Under the pieces are notes generated by a model that saw nothing but the letters and a program-made list of their open reading frames with translations, did no database searches and had not been told where the DNA came from. Shown here one piece after another: positions 10,883-23,499 of a stretch of 64,000 bases of DNA. This DNA comes from Pomphorhynchus laevis (lineage: Eukaryota; Acanthocephala; Palaeacanthocephala; Echinorhynchida; Pomphorhynchidae), in contig WNNJ02000487.1 in assembly GCA_012934845.2 (NCBI GenBank), positions 1-64,000 on the forward strand, written 5' to 3'. Each line of letters begins with the position of its first letter. The stretch's first letter is position 1. A program made the position numbers and the translations under genes.

Positions 10883-12130
10883 TATTCTTTATTACGGTTT
10901 CATTTGCTAACGACGCTCTATAATATATTATTGTTCATGATAAGGAAACTTCGTTGATTAATGTCATTTGGCTGGTTAGATCTAGGCCGATATCTGCAAG
11001 TCGTTTACATGGCCAGCATTCGTTTCCAGTGTTTCATCAGTATAAAGTGTATTCATATTAAACAGATGGAGGCACTATAATCTAATTCGTCAATTAGCAG
11101 AAAATGAATATTCATGATAGTTAAAGCTATGCAGAATGTTCTAATCTGAAAGGATCAGTGTGATTATTCAATGAGCACAAAAATATGATTGATGCTCAAG
11201 AAATCCATTGTCTCGATTTATCCACGATAAATAATTTTGTGACCATTTATATTTTGATATATGAATGTTATAGTGATTTTAAAAATTATGTGAATTAAAA
11301 ACGTAAATACGCTTTTAGGCGTTGCGACATTTTCCAGTAAAACTGGGTAAGACGGATTAAATAATAACATAATTCTTAGAAAATTAGGCAAAAAATATAC
11401 TGAGAAAGATAATAAATAATATGATAACTATAAACTAATTCGTTCAAGGAAACGCACAATAGACAATAATTTGAATTTTATTAAATTTTTAATATCGTTC
11501 TTTAAACAATAAACATATCCCAATAAAAATAATAAATTAATAATATGATATTACCCAAGAAGTGACAGTAAATGTCGATAAGAGATATGAGTATTCCGAC
11601 CCAGTACACTCCACACATGCCTTCCGGGTCTTATATTCGAATGTCTTAAGTCTCATTAATAAAATGGACGAAGTTCTCACTCTGATTAACAACACCTCAT
11701 TTGAAATACTTGTTTCTACAAAGTCGTGATTAAACCACACATCATAGATTCAGAAATTTCCATCAATCGGTACGCCATAATCCGAGCAGATCGGCAAATT
11801 TTATTGCATTTTCATGAACGAAAATAACATTTTCTAATAAATGTTTTGATGATCAATACGTAAGCGTTCTCGAAAACAAAAGAAAATTTGTTTTGGTCCG
11901 CTGTGTGCGTTCTTTTATGTAACAGTAACTATAGTTTGCAAATAATTACATACGCTTACATTAAAAGAATAGTCAATAGTTAAGTTTGGTTTTAATTTCA
12001 GAGAACCATTTAGGCATCATTTCGACAAGTGCTAGGTTATCATGCAATAAACCTATTTTAGCAGTTGAATTTTTATATTAGTGAATAATCACAGCTTTTG
12101 AAGCTGTGATTTCCCTAGCCATCAAACAAA
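10883..12130. other. SLX4 5' flank and intergenic region
   Basis: A/T-rich sequence upstream of SLX4 with no convincing gene. The 67-codon frame at 11537-11740 (-) has no recognisable feature. The SLX4 promoter must lie in the left part. Confidence 0.5.
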
Positions 12131-12960
12131 TTCAGTAAAATCTTCGTGTCGTCCGGCTCATATGCAAAATTCAATGGAGACCACTTCTCCTACTCGTATT
12201 CTTCACTGACTACTCTTCATCCAATCTCGAGCGTCCTAAATATCCGCTTTATAATGAATAAGGTGGACTCAGTACTTGGTATATTCTCCCAACAGACTTT
12301 GGACATGATTTGTCTAACTGAATCTTTGCATTTTGATAATAGTGACATCTCGGTTCGACGCATACGTTCGTTTGATTATTCTGCCACGGATAATTGTCAT
12401 ACTCAATCATCTGATAGTGCATCATCCAGTAATCATGGTGGCATCAGCGCTCTCTCGTCCTTTTTATCTATTCATCGTTTAATTGATCCTTTTATCCCAC
12501 AAACCCTTGAACTTCTTCCTTTCAATATTTCGTCAGGCTAATCTTCGCTTAATGTATTTTATGTATCGTTATTTCTCTAGTTTTCCATATAACACTTTGT
12601 TGAACTATCTGATATGCTCTCACATATATCGGTCTCCATCACTCCTGTTTTTATACTGGGCGATACCAATATTCGTTCGGACCGTCCCTAACTTGTTGAT
12701 ACTAAACAATCACCTCTTTTCACGAACTGTAACTATTATAAAATGTCTTCGTTATCCACTCATATCCCTACTCACATTCTTGATGTTGTTCTTGATTTAA
12801 GCGATGTTCCTAATAGCATATCTTCCTTCACCGTTATCTCTACTTGGGATCCCGTCATATCCGAACTTTTTTCATCACCTATTTATATACTGCGCTCTTC
12901 TTTCTCTGCGCAACGCATTATCTTTCAACAGTGGAAACGTCTCGATTTTCTTCTTTTTCG
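12130..12960 (+). mobile_element. APE-type LINE family B, 5' (endonuclease) part, copy A
   Basis: Frames across this stretch contain landmarks of an AP-like endonuclease domain: NIRFIMNKVDSVL near the start, MICLTES (the catalytic-Glu block), then in another frame ILGDTNIRSDR (equivalent to the GDFN block) and THIPTHILDVVL (equivalent to the GHTLDVV block). Frameshifts and stops separate them, so it is a dead, 3'-truncated copy. A second copy starts right after it. Confidence 0.75.
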
Positions 12961-12984
12961 TTTTCAAATAAAAAATGATTGTTA

Positions 12985-13605
12985 CATCATTAAACATTCT
13001 AAACATCCGCTTTATTCCGAATAAAGTCGACTCAGTACTTCACCTTTTCTACCAACAGACATTGGATATGCTTTGCCTCAATGATATTGACGTCTTGATA
13101 GTAGTGACATCTCGGTTCGACGCTTACGTCTCCTGATCATCTTATCGATGATCTCTCCGCCTCTTCTACGAATTTTCTTCTCTCCATCTCCAAGCATCAT
13201 TCCTCGTTTCGTGTATTATACACGATCATTTCAAGCGTAACATCTTAGGGTTATCACTTTTCTTTCTATCTCTGCTCCTTTGGTATTTATTATTTCGACC
13301 GTTCTTCTATTGTTGATCATATCACTTTTTTGGGAATTTCACTTCTACAATTGTATCTATCTCGATCAATGCAATCTCCTACTTCGTGACCTTCAAAGTG
13401 TTAGAAGTTCGCTTGATTTGAATTCATGTCATTCTCTTAGCTCCAGTCTATTGTTTCCTAAGATCAATTGTTGCTTCAATATTTTTTCTTTCATCTCTAA
13501 ATCTTCAAACTTTTCTCTCCTGCACCTTCTGAATTTCGCCGTGTTACAGAGTCCCGACTCATCCATAAATCTTCATTCATATTATTATCTTTTTGTTCTG
13601 TAATA
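12985..13605 (+). mobile_element. LINE family B, internally deleted copy B
   Basis: It starts with a near-duplicate of copy A (ATAAAGTCGACTCAGTACTT and the TGACATCTCGGTTCGACGC block). The central part is missing, and the end (13370-13600) matches the C-terminal ORF2 region of this family: LLRDLQSVRSSLDLNSCHSL aligns with the copy at 19.2 kb. Confidence 0.7.
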
Positions 13606-13753
13606 CGTGTTGATTTAATTTTCAAACGAAATAGGTGTTGATTTTTTATTGTGGTTTTTGATAAGCAATAGGTATCTTTTAAAGTGTATATTTTACCGCG
13701 TGAGATTTATTTTCATGATTGTAAGCATTCAATTGTCTTCGCTACCCACTCCG
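13606..13753. other. Short non-coding stretch
   Basis: A/T-rich sequence between the LINE family B copy and the direct-repeat/palindrome unit. Nothing recognisable. Confidence 0.4.
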
Positions 13754-13995
13754 ACCCCATACTTACATTATGGTGGTGTTTATCAACTTCTACTCCTATT
13801 GGTAGCAGTTGTTAAGAATCTATTACCACCCCTAGTTGTAATCTACTACCATCTCTAGTGGTAGTATAGGGATGGTAGTGCTACCACTACCATCCTTAGG
13901 AGTGGTAATCTAATACCACCCCTAGTGATAGTAGTGGGGAAGAGTCTACCCATTTTACCCCATACTTACATTCTGGTGGAGTTTATCCACTTTAA
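13754..13995. repeat. Palindrome-rich block framed by 39-bp direct repeats
   Basis: Direct repeats beginning ACCCCATACTTACATT (13754-13792 and 13957-13995) frame about 165 bp made of alternating forms of TACCACCCCTAGT and ACTAGGGGTGGTA, which fold back on each other several times. It could be a small fold-back element or a decayed minisatellite. Confidence 0.7.
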
Positions 13996-14860
13996 TAAAC
14001 CTGAGATTTATCTTAATAAATCTTACGAGGTAAAATATACACTTTTACTATACTAAAATATATACTAAATAATAATATTATTTAATATTATTAATATTCT
14101 AAAATATACTTTTAATATAAAATATACATTTTATATATAAAATGATATATAAAAGTATATATAAAATATATATTTTTAATCTCAAATATACACTGTATAT
14201 TTACATAGCTTTAGCATTGATCGTAATCAGAATAGCGACTGCGCATATTATAAATTTATCCATAAATTGTGCATACCTATTCGCACGAAATCAGAACAAT
14301 ATGGAAAATGATGAAAGCAAGTTTAATTGGTACTTTAAACTGTTCTACTTTTTAATGTTATAGTGAATGTTATTTTATCATCAAGACGTGAAGATAAGCT
14401 TCTAAACTTTGTAATATAAAAATAAACCAAACTGTAATAGATGATGGAAAACAACCAAAACTGTTAAATCTGTACAATTAAATCAGCAGCAAAGTCGCAC
14501 GTGGTGCCAACTCGCACCACGCTTGGGATTTTGTCATGTGGTAAATTACATAGTGATAGAGAATGACCTCTACGAGCTGACGAACTAATCTTCACATAGT
14601 GAGAAAGACATCCCTCTGCGGAATGATCCATCTGCTACTTCGCAATGAGGTCTAGATAAAGCAACCTTTGACGCATTGAAAGCAGCTGTAATGATGCTAA
14701 GCAGTCTATCTGTGAATACGCATGTTGAAAACATAATCTGGAGCATATTCGAAGCACTGAATCAAGTTTTGTGATGTATGCCTTAGCAGATGGAAATTAT
14801 GCCTGCATAAAATATTCAATATATGGACGAACCAACGCGCAATATAGTCGCTTAGCCAAT
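13996..14860. other. Non-coding stretch, no gene recognised
   Basis: A/T-rich to about 14450, with dense TATA-type repeats at 14040-14200, then more balanced sequence to 14860. The latter probably belongs to a decayed mobile element, but I could not assign it. Confidence 0.4.
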
Positions 14861-14864
14861 CCCG

Positions 14865-16245
14865 CCTCGGGGAGACTTCAGGAGTAAGGATCTATCTGTC
14901 ACAGATATCATCAACTACTGAGAACCCCTATCGGGCACCTCTAAATCTATCGCCTCACTTTCTTCTCGAGTTTGTCAGCTTTCGACAGCCGAACCAAGAA
15001 GAGAAGTGGCCGTCACAATGCTATTAGCCACCCCTTCCGATGTACCGGCATCAACATTAGTCGTAGAATTTTTATACCTAAAAGAAATCCGGTCTCCTGT
15101 TCTAAAGACCCGCGGCCCATTTCAATACAAAACTCCCTAATCTCTATTTACGAAAAAGCGCTTGCGCGTAAAATCCGCGACCATCTATGTAGGCGTAATT
15201 TAATCCCACAAGGTTTTCATGGGTTTGTTCAAGGCCGCTCGGTCTATTCAGCAATTGGTAAGATGCAGCAGTTCTGTCGGGATAATAACCATCATCTCGT
15301 TGTGGCTGTTTTCCTTGACTTTTCTGCTGCATTTGACCGTATCTCCCTACCCTTCGTTATCTCTTCTCTCAGGTCTCTCGGGTTGCCTGCGAGAATTGTT
15401 AACAGTATGGAGATTTTTTTACACCAAGCAATTCTTCTATGAAGACGATCCTGATGCGCGTCAGTTCTACCCTATTACGGGTGTGCCTCAAAGGTTTCCA
15501 CTTTCTCCAATCTTGTATCTTGCTGCCTCCATTATACTCTATCGAAAATTTAAACGCGAACAACTTCTGGTGGTATACGTTGATGATATCACATCCCTGT
15601 TTTCAGGACGCAGGTGCAAAGATGTAGTATCGGACACAAGCCGTTTCTTTTTAAGATTACAAGATCAGCTACCCGCTTCCAATCTTATTCTAAACTCCAG
15701 CAAATCGCAGGTGGTTGTCTTTCATGGCACCCCTGTGACAAAAAGAAACTTAAGAGATTAGCACTCTCTGCACTCTCCTCCATTTTGCAACCTCAACCAC
15801 TCCCTATCTTCTCGAGTCGAGTAAAATACCTGGGGTTTACTGTTGCGGTGAATTGGTCGGAGAAAGTTGACCTGGATCGACTTAAACGTAATCCGAAGGG
15901 AGCTATGGTGGGCCCTAAAACAGGCCCATCATCTGTCACTAAATGGGAAAACCCAAGTGCGCCTCTGGGGTACTTGGGCTATCTCAAGATTAGTCTTCTT
16001 TTCTAGAGGACGTCCCCCGGAGCAAAGGCTAAGGTTTCTCATCTCCTTGTTTCTCGTTTACCCAGCATAGTTCGCCTCGATTGGACTCTTCAGGGGGGTG
16101 AAACACCCCGGGTGGTTCAATCGAAGAGCGGCGTGTTGCATTCGTTGGAGGGCTCCGATCCAACTGGACCTGAGGCCGTAAGTTTTAGAGAAGACCGAAC
16201 AATGTCATTAAACTGTGGTTCGCTTGATTTATCTTGTTTTTGGTT
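14865..16245 (+). mobile_element. Jockey/I-like LINE (family J), 5'-truncated copy
   Basis: ORF2 reverse-transcriptase region. One frame (14972-15442) has ISRRIFIPKRNPVS, RPISIQNSLISIYEKALARK and FLDFSAAFDRISLPFVISSL. Another (15219-15761) continues with a GVPQ-type block (GVPQRFPLSPILY) and YVDDI in place of the usual YADD. The C-terminal end aligns with the - strand copy at 27.7-28.1 kb, down to the CGAAGAGCGGCGTGTTG tail. At least two frameshifts and several substitutions break it, so it is inactive. Confidence 0.85.
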
Positions 16246-16379
16246 GTTTTTCTTTTTTCCCTGTTGACCGTATAACCATGTATTATTATATTTCAAACAA
16301 TTATTATATATAAAAAATGATACAACCTGTACACGAAACTGAACCGCCTTTTCTAGCTTTGCTGCGCTAGATAAAGCTC

Positions 16380-16600
16380 GCAAAACAAGATTAACGAAAA
16401 TATTGACACCTTCACTCAAGCATTAGCGTCACTTGCCAAGGAGTGTAGTTTCAAGGTAGTGCTATTAGATTCATTTACAAATAAACATATACGAGATTAT
16501 TTCATCCGAAGATTACAAACATATACGACATGGTAATGTTTGTTAGAATTTGAAGAACTAGATCTTGATAAAACACTTACAATTGTAAATCACTAACACC
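16380..16600 (+). mobile_element. Ty3/gypsy fossil, gag fragment
   Basis: A short stretch reads like the gag region of Ty3/gypsy elements (FTQALASLAKECSFK, then IRDYFIRRLQ). It is an isolated, old, broken fragment with no LTRs nearby. Confidence 0.5.
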
Positions 16601-16739
16601 CGCTGAAGAAAGGATGTGGTGTATATCGGTTTACAAAATTCGATAAAGTTATATCATCTGCTGTATTATTATCTTCAAATCATGCACGATCCCTTCTACA
16701 GCTCAGTCCCTGTTACTATATAAAATAAGCAACTTGTAG

Positions 16740-17040
16740 CCTTAGCGGACATGTGTAGATATTCTAGTACAATTAGCCTTCAGATAGTCCAACTTTTTTC
16801 CAAAACCTTCGAGATAAAGAGGATACATGTTTGTCGTAAGCTGTCCGAACTTCGAAATTCAAACAGATTGCGGGGACATCACCTCACGTTAAAGACCCAC
16901 ATTCGTCCACAAAGAAGATTTAACACAATTGTCAACCGAACGTGGTTAAGTTGGAATAAGCTACCAAGTCAAGTGGTTTCGGCCTATAGTATTTTGTCCT
17001 TCAAGAAAAGTCTGGAGAATGTACTAACTTAGATTCGTTA
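16740..17040 (+). mobile_element. CR1/L2-like LINE, C-terminal ORF2 end
   Basis: A 93-codon frame (16751-17032) ends in the typical C-terminal block of CR1-like LINEs: RRFNTIVNRTWLSWNKLPSQ followed by VVSAYSILSFKKSL and a stop. It is the 3' end of a 5'-truncated insertion. Confidence 0.7.
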
Positions 17041-17044
17041 TAAC

Positions 17045-17800
17045 TTAATATTCCTCTCCTCGTGATCTCGCCTTCCTTTTCGACTCTTAACTCACGTCCA
17101 TTCTCGATCTTCTCTTGCCCTTCAGGCCTCACCCACACCGTCGCTTGAACGGTGCCCCATGGTTTGACATCCAATGCCTACTCTCAAAGCGTCGACTCCG
17201 TCATGCTTTTCGAGTCTATCACCGCTCTCTCTATCAAACGTGATTTCCGCGTCTGAGATGTCTCTTCTTTTATCGCTTCTTTTCCTTAAAATCGATTACT
17301 GCCTTAGCCTTTTCGCCAATTCTCCATAATCCATAATCCTACCCCTACTACGAATAATCAACTCCACCGTTCGAGTGCTCTTTCGTTTCCGTCACTTCGA
17401 CCACACATCCACATATCTTGCCCAACTCTCCTGGCTTACCATCTACATCCGCATCAAATTCCGCCTTCTCGTAACTTTTCGTCTTATCGCTGTCGGCTCC
17501 CCATCGTTCATCAACTTTTCTTTCTTAGACGACACTCGTCCCACCTCGCTATCGCTGCGTTCCCGTCATACCCTCTTACTCCACGTTCCCAATTACTCCA
17601 ACAATTACGGTCTCCAATCATTCCTCGTAGCCGCCTCACTCGCCTGAAATCAACTCCCACTCGACGTCCGCCTTGCTTCCTCCATTATCACATTCAAAGT
17701 CCTCCTCCGTTCACACCGTCTTGACACCTGATTTACATTTTTGTTTTGTTGTGGTCATATAAGCGTGCGCTGACACGCATTTGCCACGTTAAAATATTTT
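17045..17800 (+). mobile_element. LINE family B, 3' end copy
   Basis: The 17375-17647 frame (FRFRHFDHTSTYLAQLSWLT, then LLLHVPNYSNNYGLQSFLVA) is homologous to the copy at 19.2-19.8 kb. The untranslated tail also matches: both have a GCGTGC...ACGCATTTGCCAC hairpin near the end (17764-17788 here). Confidence 0.8.
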
Positions 17801-18446
17801 TTTGACAATCGGATGTTCATTGATACTTATTTTTTACTCTGTACCCAGCTTGTACGAGCTCTACGCTCTTTTGCTGCTGTTGTATTTAATAATAATGCTC
17901 ATCAGATCACAAGGAAACGTAAAAGATTGAACAAGAACGATAAAAAATGTATTCGAACAAAGAATGCCAAGCAGCGGAATTATGGAATAAAGTGTTTCTC
18001 CTTGAAGAGCCCAGGTTGTTGTGATGCAAAAAGAACGGCAGGAAACGCCTTGTAATTTATTTCTCACCAACAATAAAATGGTATATCTTATTGGATGTAT
18101 ATCAGATGTAAATCGAATTTATTTACATAACATATAAATACCTTATTAGATTTATTGAATGTACATATGTGTATCTTATTGGATGCTTATCCACTCTATA
18201 AAAAATAATTGATTTGTTGAACGAGATCTCAAAGCATAAATATTATTCATTAATTGGCCTGAGGATTTTGAAACATGTCTTCAACTTTTTCATGCTTTCA
18301 GCGATTATTGCATGCTTTTAGCGATTTATGAACAAATCCATCAAAGCCGATCAACTTCGATGCACATTCTAATCAGGATGATCTAATCGTTTGTGGACGA
18401 ACAAAAATCGAACACGATCTGAATTTATCAAAATTAATTGAAGCAT
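17801..18446. other. Unassigned stretch before the gypsy LTR
   Basis: Contains an 80-codon basic frame (17813-18055) with no recognised motif, then A/T-rich sequence. Probably decayed repeat DNA. Confidence 0.35.
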
Positions 18447-18609
18447 TGTCGTGAACTCGTATATTTAAAACTATAACTAATATTCTCTAAATTAATGTTA
18501 CATTGTACACTAACTCATCTGATAACTGTGTTCCTAGATTTATTGAATAAATCCATCTGTGGTATTCTCTCCGATTAGTTGCACTTTTCTGTGCCCTTAT
18601 TTCTCAACA
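18447..18609 (+). repeat. 5' LTR of the gypsy fossil
   Basis: Aligns over its length with 22979-23140. It begins TGTCGTGAACTCGTA and ends TTTCTCAACA. A polyadenylation-like AATAAA lies within it (about 18545). Confidence 0.85.
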
Positions 18610-18934
18610 CTTTATTCAATAAATTGTATTCAATCAACAGACTCGATGATTCGCCCGACAAAGTTCGAAGGTAAATCTGAAACAACATCAGCTGAGTGGA
18701 AGCACTGGATACGAACTTTCGAGAACTTTATCGATGAGATGTTTGCCATTGATGCCTCTCGTACACCCAACAAGTTGTATCTTCTTATCAACTACGTATC
18801 GACTAAAGTCTATGAGCTCATTGCAAAGTTCACAACATACGAAGAAAGGAAGGAGATCCTGACCGAAACCTTCCTAAAGCCACCAAACATTATGTATGCT
18901 TGACATCACTTATTTACTAGAAAACAAGGTAATA

Positions 18935-19870
18935 ACAAAATCATTAATGACCATATCGTATCCACGATATCTGTTTATCGTATTCACGATCTTAGTGTTT
19001 TTGCTTCCAACTGTCTTGTCTCAATTTCTAATCATCTTTCTTCCCTTCACCCTTCTCTGGATCCTGATAAATCCAAAATTATGTGGATCCTACCTCGACG
19101 CCTCGGCTTCGAACCTCCATCCGTATGATTAAATTCTACAATTCTTCCTATCGTTGATAATCTCGTTTTCCTAGGCTTCCATTTCGACAACCGACTTTCA
19201 CTTAAACCTTTCTTTAGAGATAAAGTAAGCTCATCTACCTTGATACTCCGCAACCTCCGTCAAGTTCGTAGATTGATCGATTTCCATTCTTGTATGACTC
19301 TCATATCTTCTCTCCTTTTTTCTAGACTCGATTATTGTCTTAGTCTATTTTCCAACTCACCTAAATCCATTCTTCTCCCCCTACAACGCATCGTCAACAC
19401 AGCCGTCAGAATTCTCTTCCGTCTTTGTCGTTTTGATCATACATCCTACCATCTTGCTTCTATCAATTTGCCTGCAATTTATTGTCGTGTTCAAATTCGT
19501 CTTCGTTTCGTTGCTTTCCGCCTTGTAACTTTTCATACCCCTTCATTTCTCAACCTTCCTTTTCTTGATAAGTCTCGTTCTGTTTACTGTTCCTTGTGTT
19601 CCTGCAATTCTCTTCTTTTACATGTCCCAAACTACTCTGCCTCCTTTGAACTCCGCTCCTTCCTGGTGACTGCTCATCTATCGTGGAATCATCTGCCCAT
19701 TCATATACGCCAATCAACTTCCCTGCTGTGCTTCAAACGCCAAATCCGATCCCATTTTAACAATTTATCCGCTTGACTTTTTCATTTTTTTGTTAGTGGA
19801 CTTGTAAGCGTGCAGCTTGTACGCATTTGCCACTTTAAATAAATTTGTATTATTAATATATACGTCAACT
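18935..19870 (+). mobile_element. LINE family B 3' end inserted in the gypsy gag region
   Basis: The 178-codon frame at 19240-19776 is the C-terminal part of a LINE ORF2: LRNLRQVRRLIDFHSCMTL, SRLDYCLSLFSNSPKSILLP, LLLHVPNYSASFELRSFLV, ending CFKRQIRSHFNNLSA. The untranslated tail (19785-19835) carries the family's GCGTGCAGCTTGTACGCATTTGCCAC hairpin. Gypsy gag sequence is recognisable on both sides, so the LINE landed in an already resident element. It is 5'-truncated. Confidence 0.85.
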
Positions 19871-22499
19871 CAATTAACTACCAAAATACTGCGATTTTAA
19901 AGAGGTATCAACAAAAGTACATGATGATGAAGCAATCAGAGAAGCCTTCATTGCTAGCATGAAGGATCCTTTTAATAGACAACAGCTCTTAGAACATGTC
20001 TCGAATAATGGAAATAATATAATAATGATGATATAATAATGGGAATAATATATCTCGAATAATGGAAACAGCGCATATAGTGGTGCACTAATATATACAG
20101 CCTCCCCTATAAGAATTCTCCGCCATAACTAATGACTCGAACAATAATATTACTCAATAAAATTCTGAATGTGGAGTCGTTCCCAAATAAAGAATCAATC
20201 GTTCAAGTCAGATCAACGATGTGAGATGGCAATTCTGTGGAATATCCTTTCATCATCGATCAAAATGTCCGCTTAAAGATTCAAATTGCTACAAATGTAG
20301 GAAGCGTGGTTATTATGTTCCCGTCAGAACACACGAGCAATCTCATATTCACTTACAATGCACAGATACAGCTCTGTACCGTCACCACCGGCAATATCAC
20401 ATTCTCTGCACTCGTTGATAGTGAAATTTATGTCAACAGCTACGCTAGATCGCCTCAAGATCAAGATGTACCCATCAACAGATACCATAAACCTAGCCTC
20501 AAACGATCAAAATTCACTACTGTTGGCCAATGTTATGTTAACACGCAAGTTGGAGAGAGATCGTATCAAGGACTAAAGATCCTAGTGTTACCTAACTTAT
20601 GTTCGCCACTCATTTTTGGTCAAGAATTCATGCAAATAAATACAAAAGTGACATTCTTATACAGACCGAAGCCTACACTAGACCTGTGCTCTCTAGGCAA
20701 TCTAAGCGTCGACCATCTAAAATTCGACACATCTTTTGCAATCTATCTACGATATCCATCCAATTTCAACAAAATTAAACTACCTATCAAAACCAGACCG
20801 TGAATATATCAAACAAGAAATTCACACCCCACTGTCTTCCGACATTATTGAAAAGTCGAACTCACCATGGTGAGCGTAAATTTTCGTCGTGAAATCCACA
20901 AGCAAAGGTCCCATGGTAGTTGACTATTTGAAAACTACCAACCAAATTACCTATCCCGATATCTGTTCAATGCCAAATATCAATGACCTCATTAAACAAT
21001 TATCCAGGTACCAATATTTCTTTAAACTAGACCTAGAATCCGCCTACTACAAGTGTCCACTAAGAAATGAATACTATATACGACTTTTGAGGCGAATGGC
21101 CAACTGCATTACTATAAAAGAATTTTATTCGGCCTTACCAATTCCGTCGCCGCATTTTAACGGGTTATGACAAACATCATCCAGGACAATCATCTTAGTG
21201 CAAGTTTCGTTTATGTTGAGGATATCGTTGTCACCGGTACAGATAAAATGGAACACGATGCTAATTTGGCCGCATTTCGTGCAATACTTGATAAATACCA
21301 AATGAAACTAAATCACGAAAAGTGTTTGTACTCCGTATTCAAACTAACATATCTAGGTCACCTCTGTCGCGATGTCAAAATTCAGCCGGACCCAGAAAGA
21401 TTGCAGCCACTCATCGACTTTCATCCGTTAACGTCATCGAAATCACTAAAACGTCTGATCGGGATGTTCTCGTATTATAGTCAATAGATACCTAGATATT
21501 CAAAAGTTACTCGTCCACTCCTGAATGTTGAAAATTTTCCTCTAAATAAAGAACAAACTATCTGTCTGGCTCATCTAAAGTCCAAAATTGTTCATCCGTC
21601 TCTATCTGCTATGGAAGACAATCAACCGTTTTCTATCAAAACTGACGCATCAGGAATATTACTGGCCGCTATATTATCTCAAGAAAGTAGACCGATTGCG
21701 TTATTATCGAGAACGTTAAGCAAAACTAAGAAACCACATCTAGCGGTAGAATGTGAGGTCCAGCTATTGTTGAATCAGTTAGAAAATATAGAAATCTATA
21801 GGCCGATAATTTACAATTATAACGGATCAGCAAGCAATCGCTTTTTCGCTAGGGTCATCAATGAAAAATCACATCAAAAATGACAAGCTTACTCGCTGGA
21901 GATAAGAACTTTCAAAGTATCGATATGATATACGATATTGCATAGGAAAGACAAACACTGCCGCAGACGCTCTATCTCTCTCCACCAATGCTGCCACCAA
22001 ACCCTCACTAAAGGTCTTGCATATTTCGTTATGACATCATGGAACAACTCGTCTAAATCACTTCGTAAAGCAAAAGAACTTACCATACTCTTTAAGTGAT
22101 GTTCGCAGAGTCTGTATGAGTGCTCGACTTGCGCTCAGCTAAAAGCTAGATTCCACAGACCTAATTAATCTCAACTAATTTCCGCTATAAGATCGTTCGA
22201 ACGCTTATCAATATACTTTATTAGTCCTAAGCTACGTGTTGATCGTGATAGATTCAAATCAGTTATTGTAGGCCAGTACTCTCGCCTACAATACAATCTC
22301 GCCTACAATACAATATTCAATCCGGGATTGAATAGATATTCAATCCTGGATTGTCTCATTTCAGGTTCTGCTCATCTACGAAATTTTGTGAGTCGATCAA
22401 AGGCAAATCCTCTAGTGATACCTGTTTAAATCCTACATCCAATACTGAATTACTCTAAGATTCGCTATGATGATGGAATAGAAGCAACTGTATTAACAT

Positions 22500-22685
22500 C
22501 TGACCTGGTCTCATACGATAAATCACTACACGATGAGAGAGCATCAACTACCACACTATCCGAGATAAATTCAAGCTATGGCCGAACAAGCTATGGCCGA
22601 TCTGGTCTCAGACGATAAATCACTATAGGATGAGAGAGGATAAACTACCACACTATTCGAGATAAATTCAAGATATGGCCTGACA
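22500..22685 (+). repeat. Tandem duplication of about 105 bp within the gypsy fossil
   Basis: The block starting CTGGTCTCA(T/G)ACGATAAATC occurs at about 22503 and 22608. Both copies end in GAGATAAATTCAAG(C/A)TATGGCC. Confidence 0.85.
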
Positions 22686-22978
22686 TCTACCAGAAAAGGG
22701 GTTCATACCATCTACTCAAATCGCACCAATAAATGAATCTCTTATCAATGAAAAATACGTAAATCCAAAGAAGCAGGATGATATACTTGTGAGTCCAAAC
22801 AATGAAACAAACGCCGACCGAAAATAATAATATTCAATGATATGGCAATACTGAAAACGACTCATCAACGACTCATAACTACACTAATAGCACGGATGAC
22901 GGAGTATTCCGCTTTATACCCGAATAATTCTCTCGAAGACGAATTATACGAAAAAATTTGAATTAAAGATAAGGAGAA

Positions 22979-23140
22979 TGTCGTAAGCTCGTATACTTAA
23001 ATCTGATAACTAATACTCTTTAACTTAATGTTATATCGTACACTCAATCATCTAATAACTGTTTCTAGATTTATTAAATAAAAACATGTATGGTATTCTC
23101 TCCGGAGAGTTGCAATTTTCTGAGCCATAATTTCTCAGCA
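22979..23140 (+). repeat. 3' LTR of the gypsy fossil
   Basis: Aligns with the 5' LTR at 18447-18609. It is followed by AGCAT, the same five bases that precede the 5' LTR. Confidence 0.85.
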
Positions 23141-23499
23141 AGCATGTAAAAGCTTTTAACAAGCATTAAAAGCTTAAATAAATCATAATAAATCAAAATA
23201 CTGCCTGAGAAAATCTACACCCTCGGATAGGAAATTTCGTAGAAAACACTAAAACCCGATCTCAACAATATTTTAGTTTATCGAAATCTGAAAATTCCTA
23301 CTAATGACGTAAGACTCAAAAGGTTTTCAGATCTTTTTCGTAATATAGTTAATGAATACATAACTGTTCCCCAAAAATAAACATATTAATAAAATCTGAC
23401 TGATTGTTTCCTGTTTTGAATAGAGGTAATTGACGTGATCAAAAGTTTCTTGATTATAACTACTTACAAACAAAAACTTTAAAGAGCTTAAACACACAG

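Larger units (their letters stand above)
18447..23140 (+). mobile_element. Ty3/gypsy LTR retrotransposon fossil, whole outline, split by a LINE
   Basis: Two LTRs of about 163 bp (18447-18609 and 22979-23140; start TGTCGT, end CA) frame the element, and AGCAT flanks it on both sides as a 5-bp target duplication. Between them in order lie a gag-like region with a zinc-knuckle-type motif (about 20.2 kb), a protease-like region, reverse transcriptase (about 20.8-21.5 kb) and RNase H (about 21.6-21.9 kb). A purine tract precedes the 3' LTR. A LINE lies within gag. The LTRs differ noticeably, so the element is old. It is clearly broken, with on the order of ten or more interruptions, and cannot be active. 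Confidence 0.85.

Noticed and set aside
17813-18055. 80-codon basic frame as a possible small gene
   Set aside because: No motif recognised; it lies between LINE debris and a gypsy LTR, and the lysine/arginine-rich stretch could be chance.
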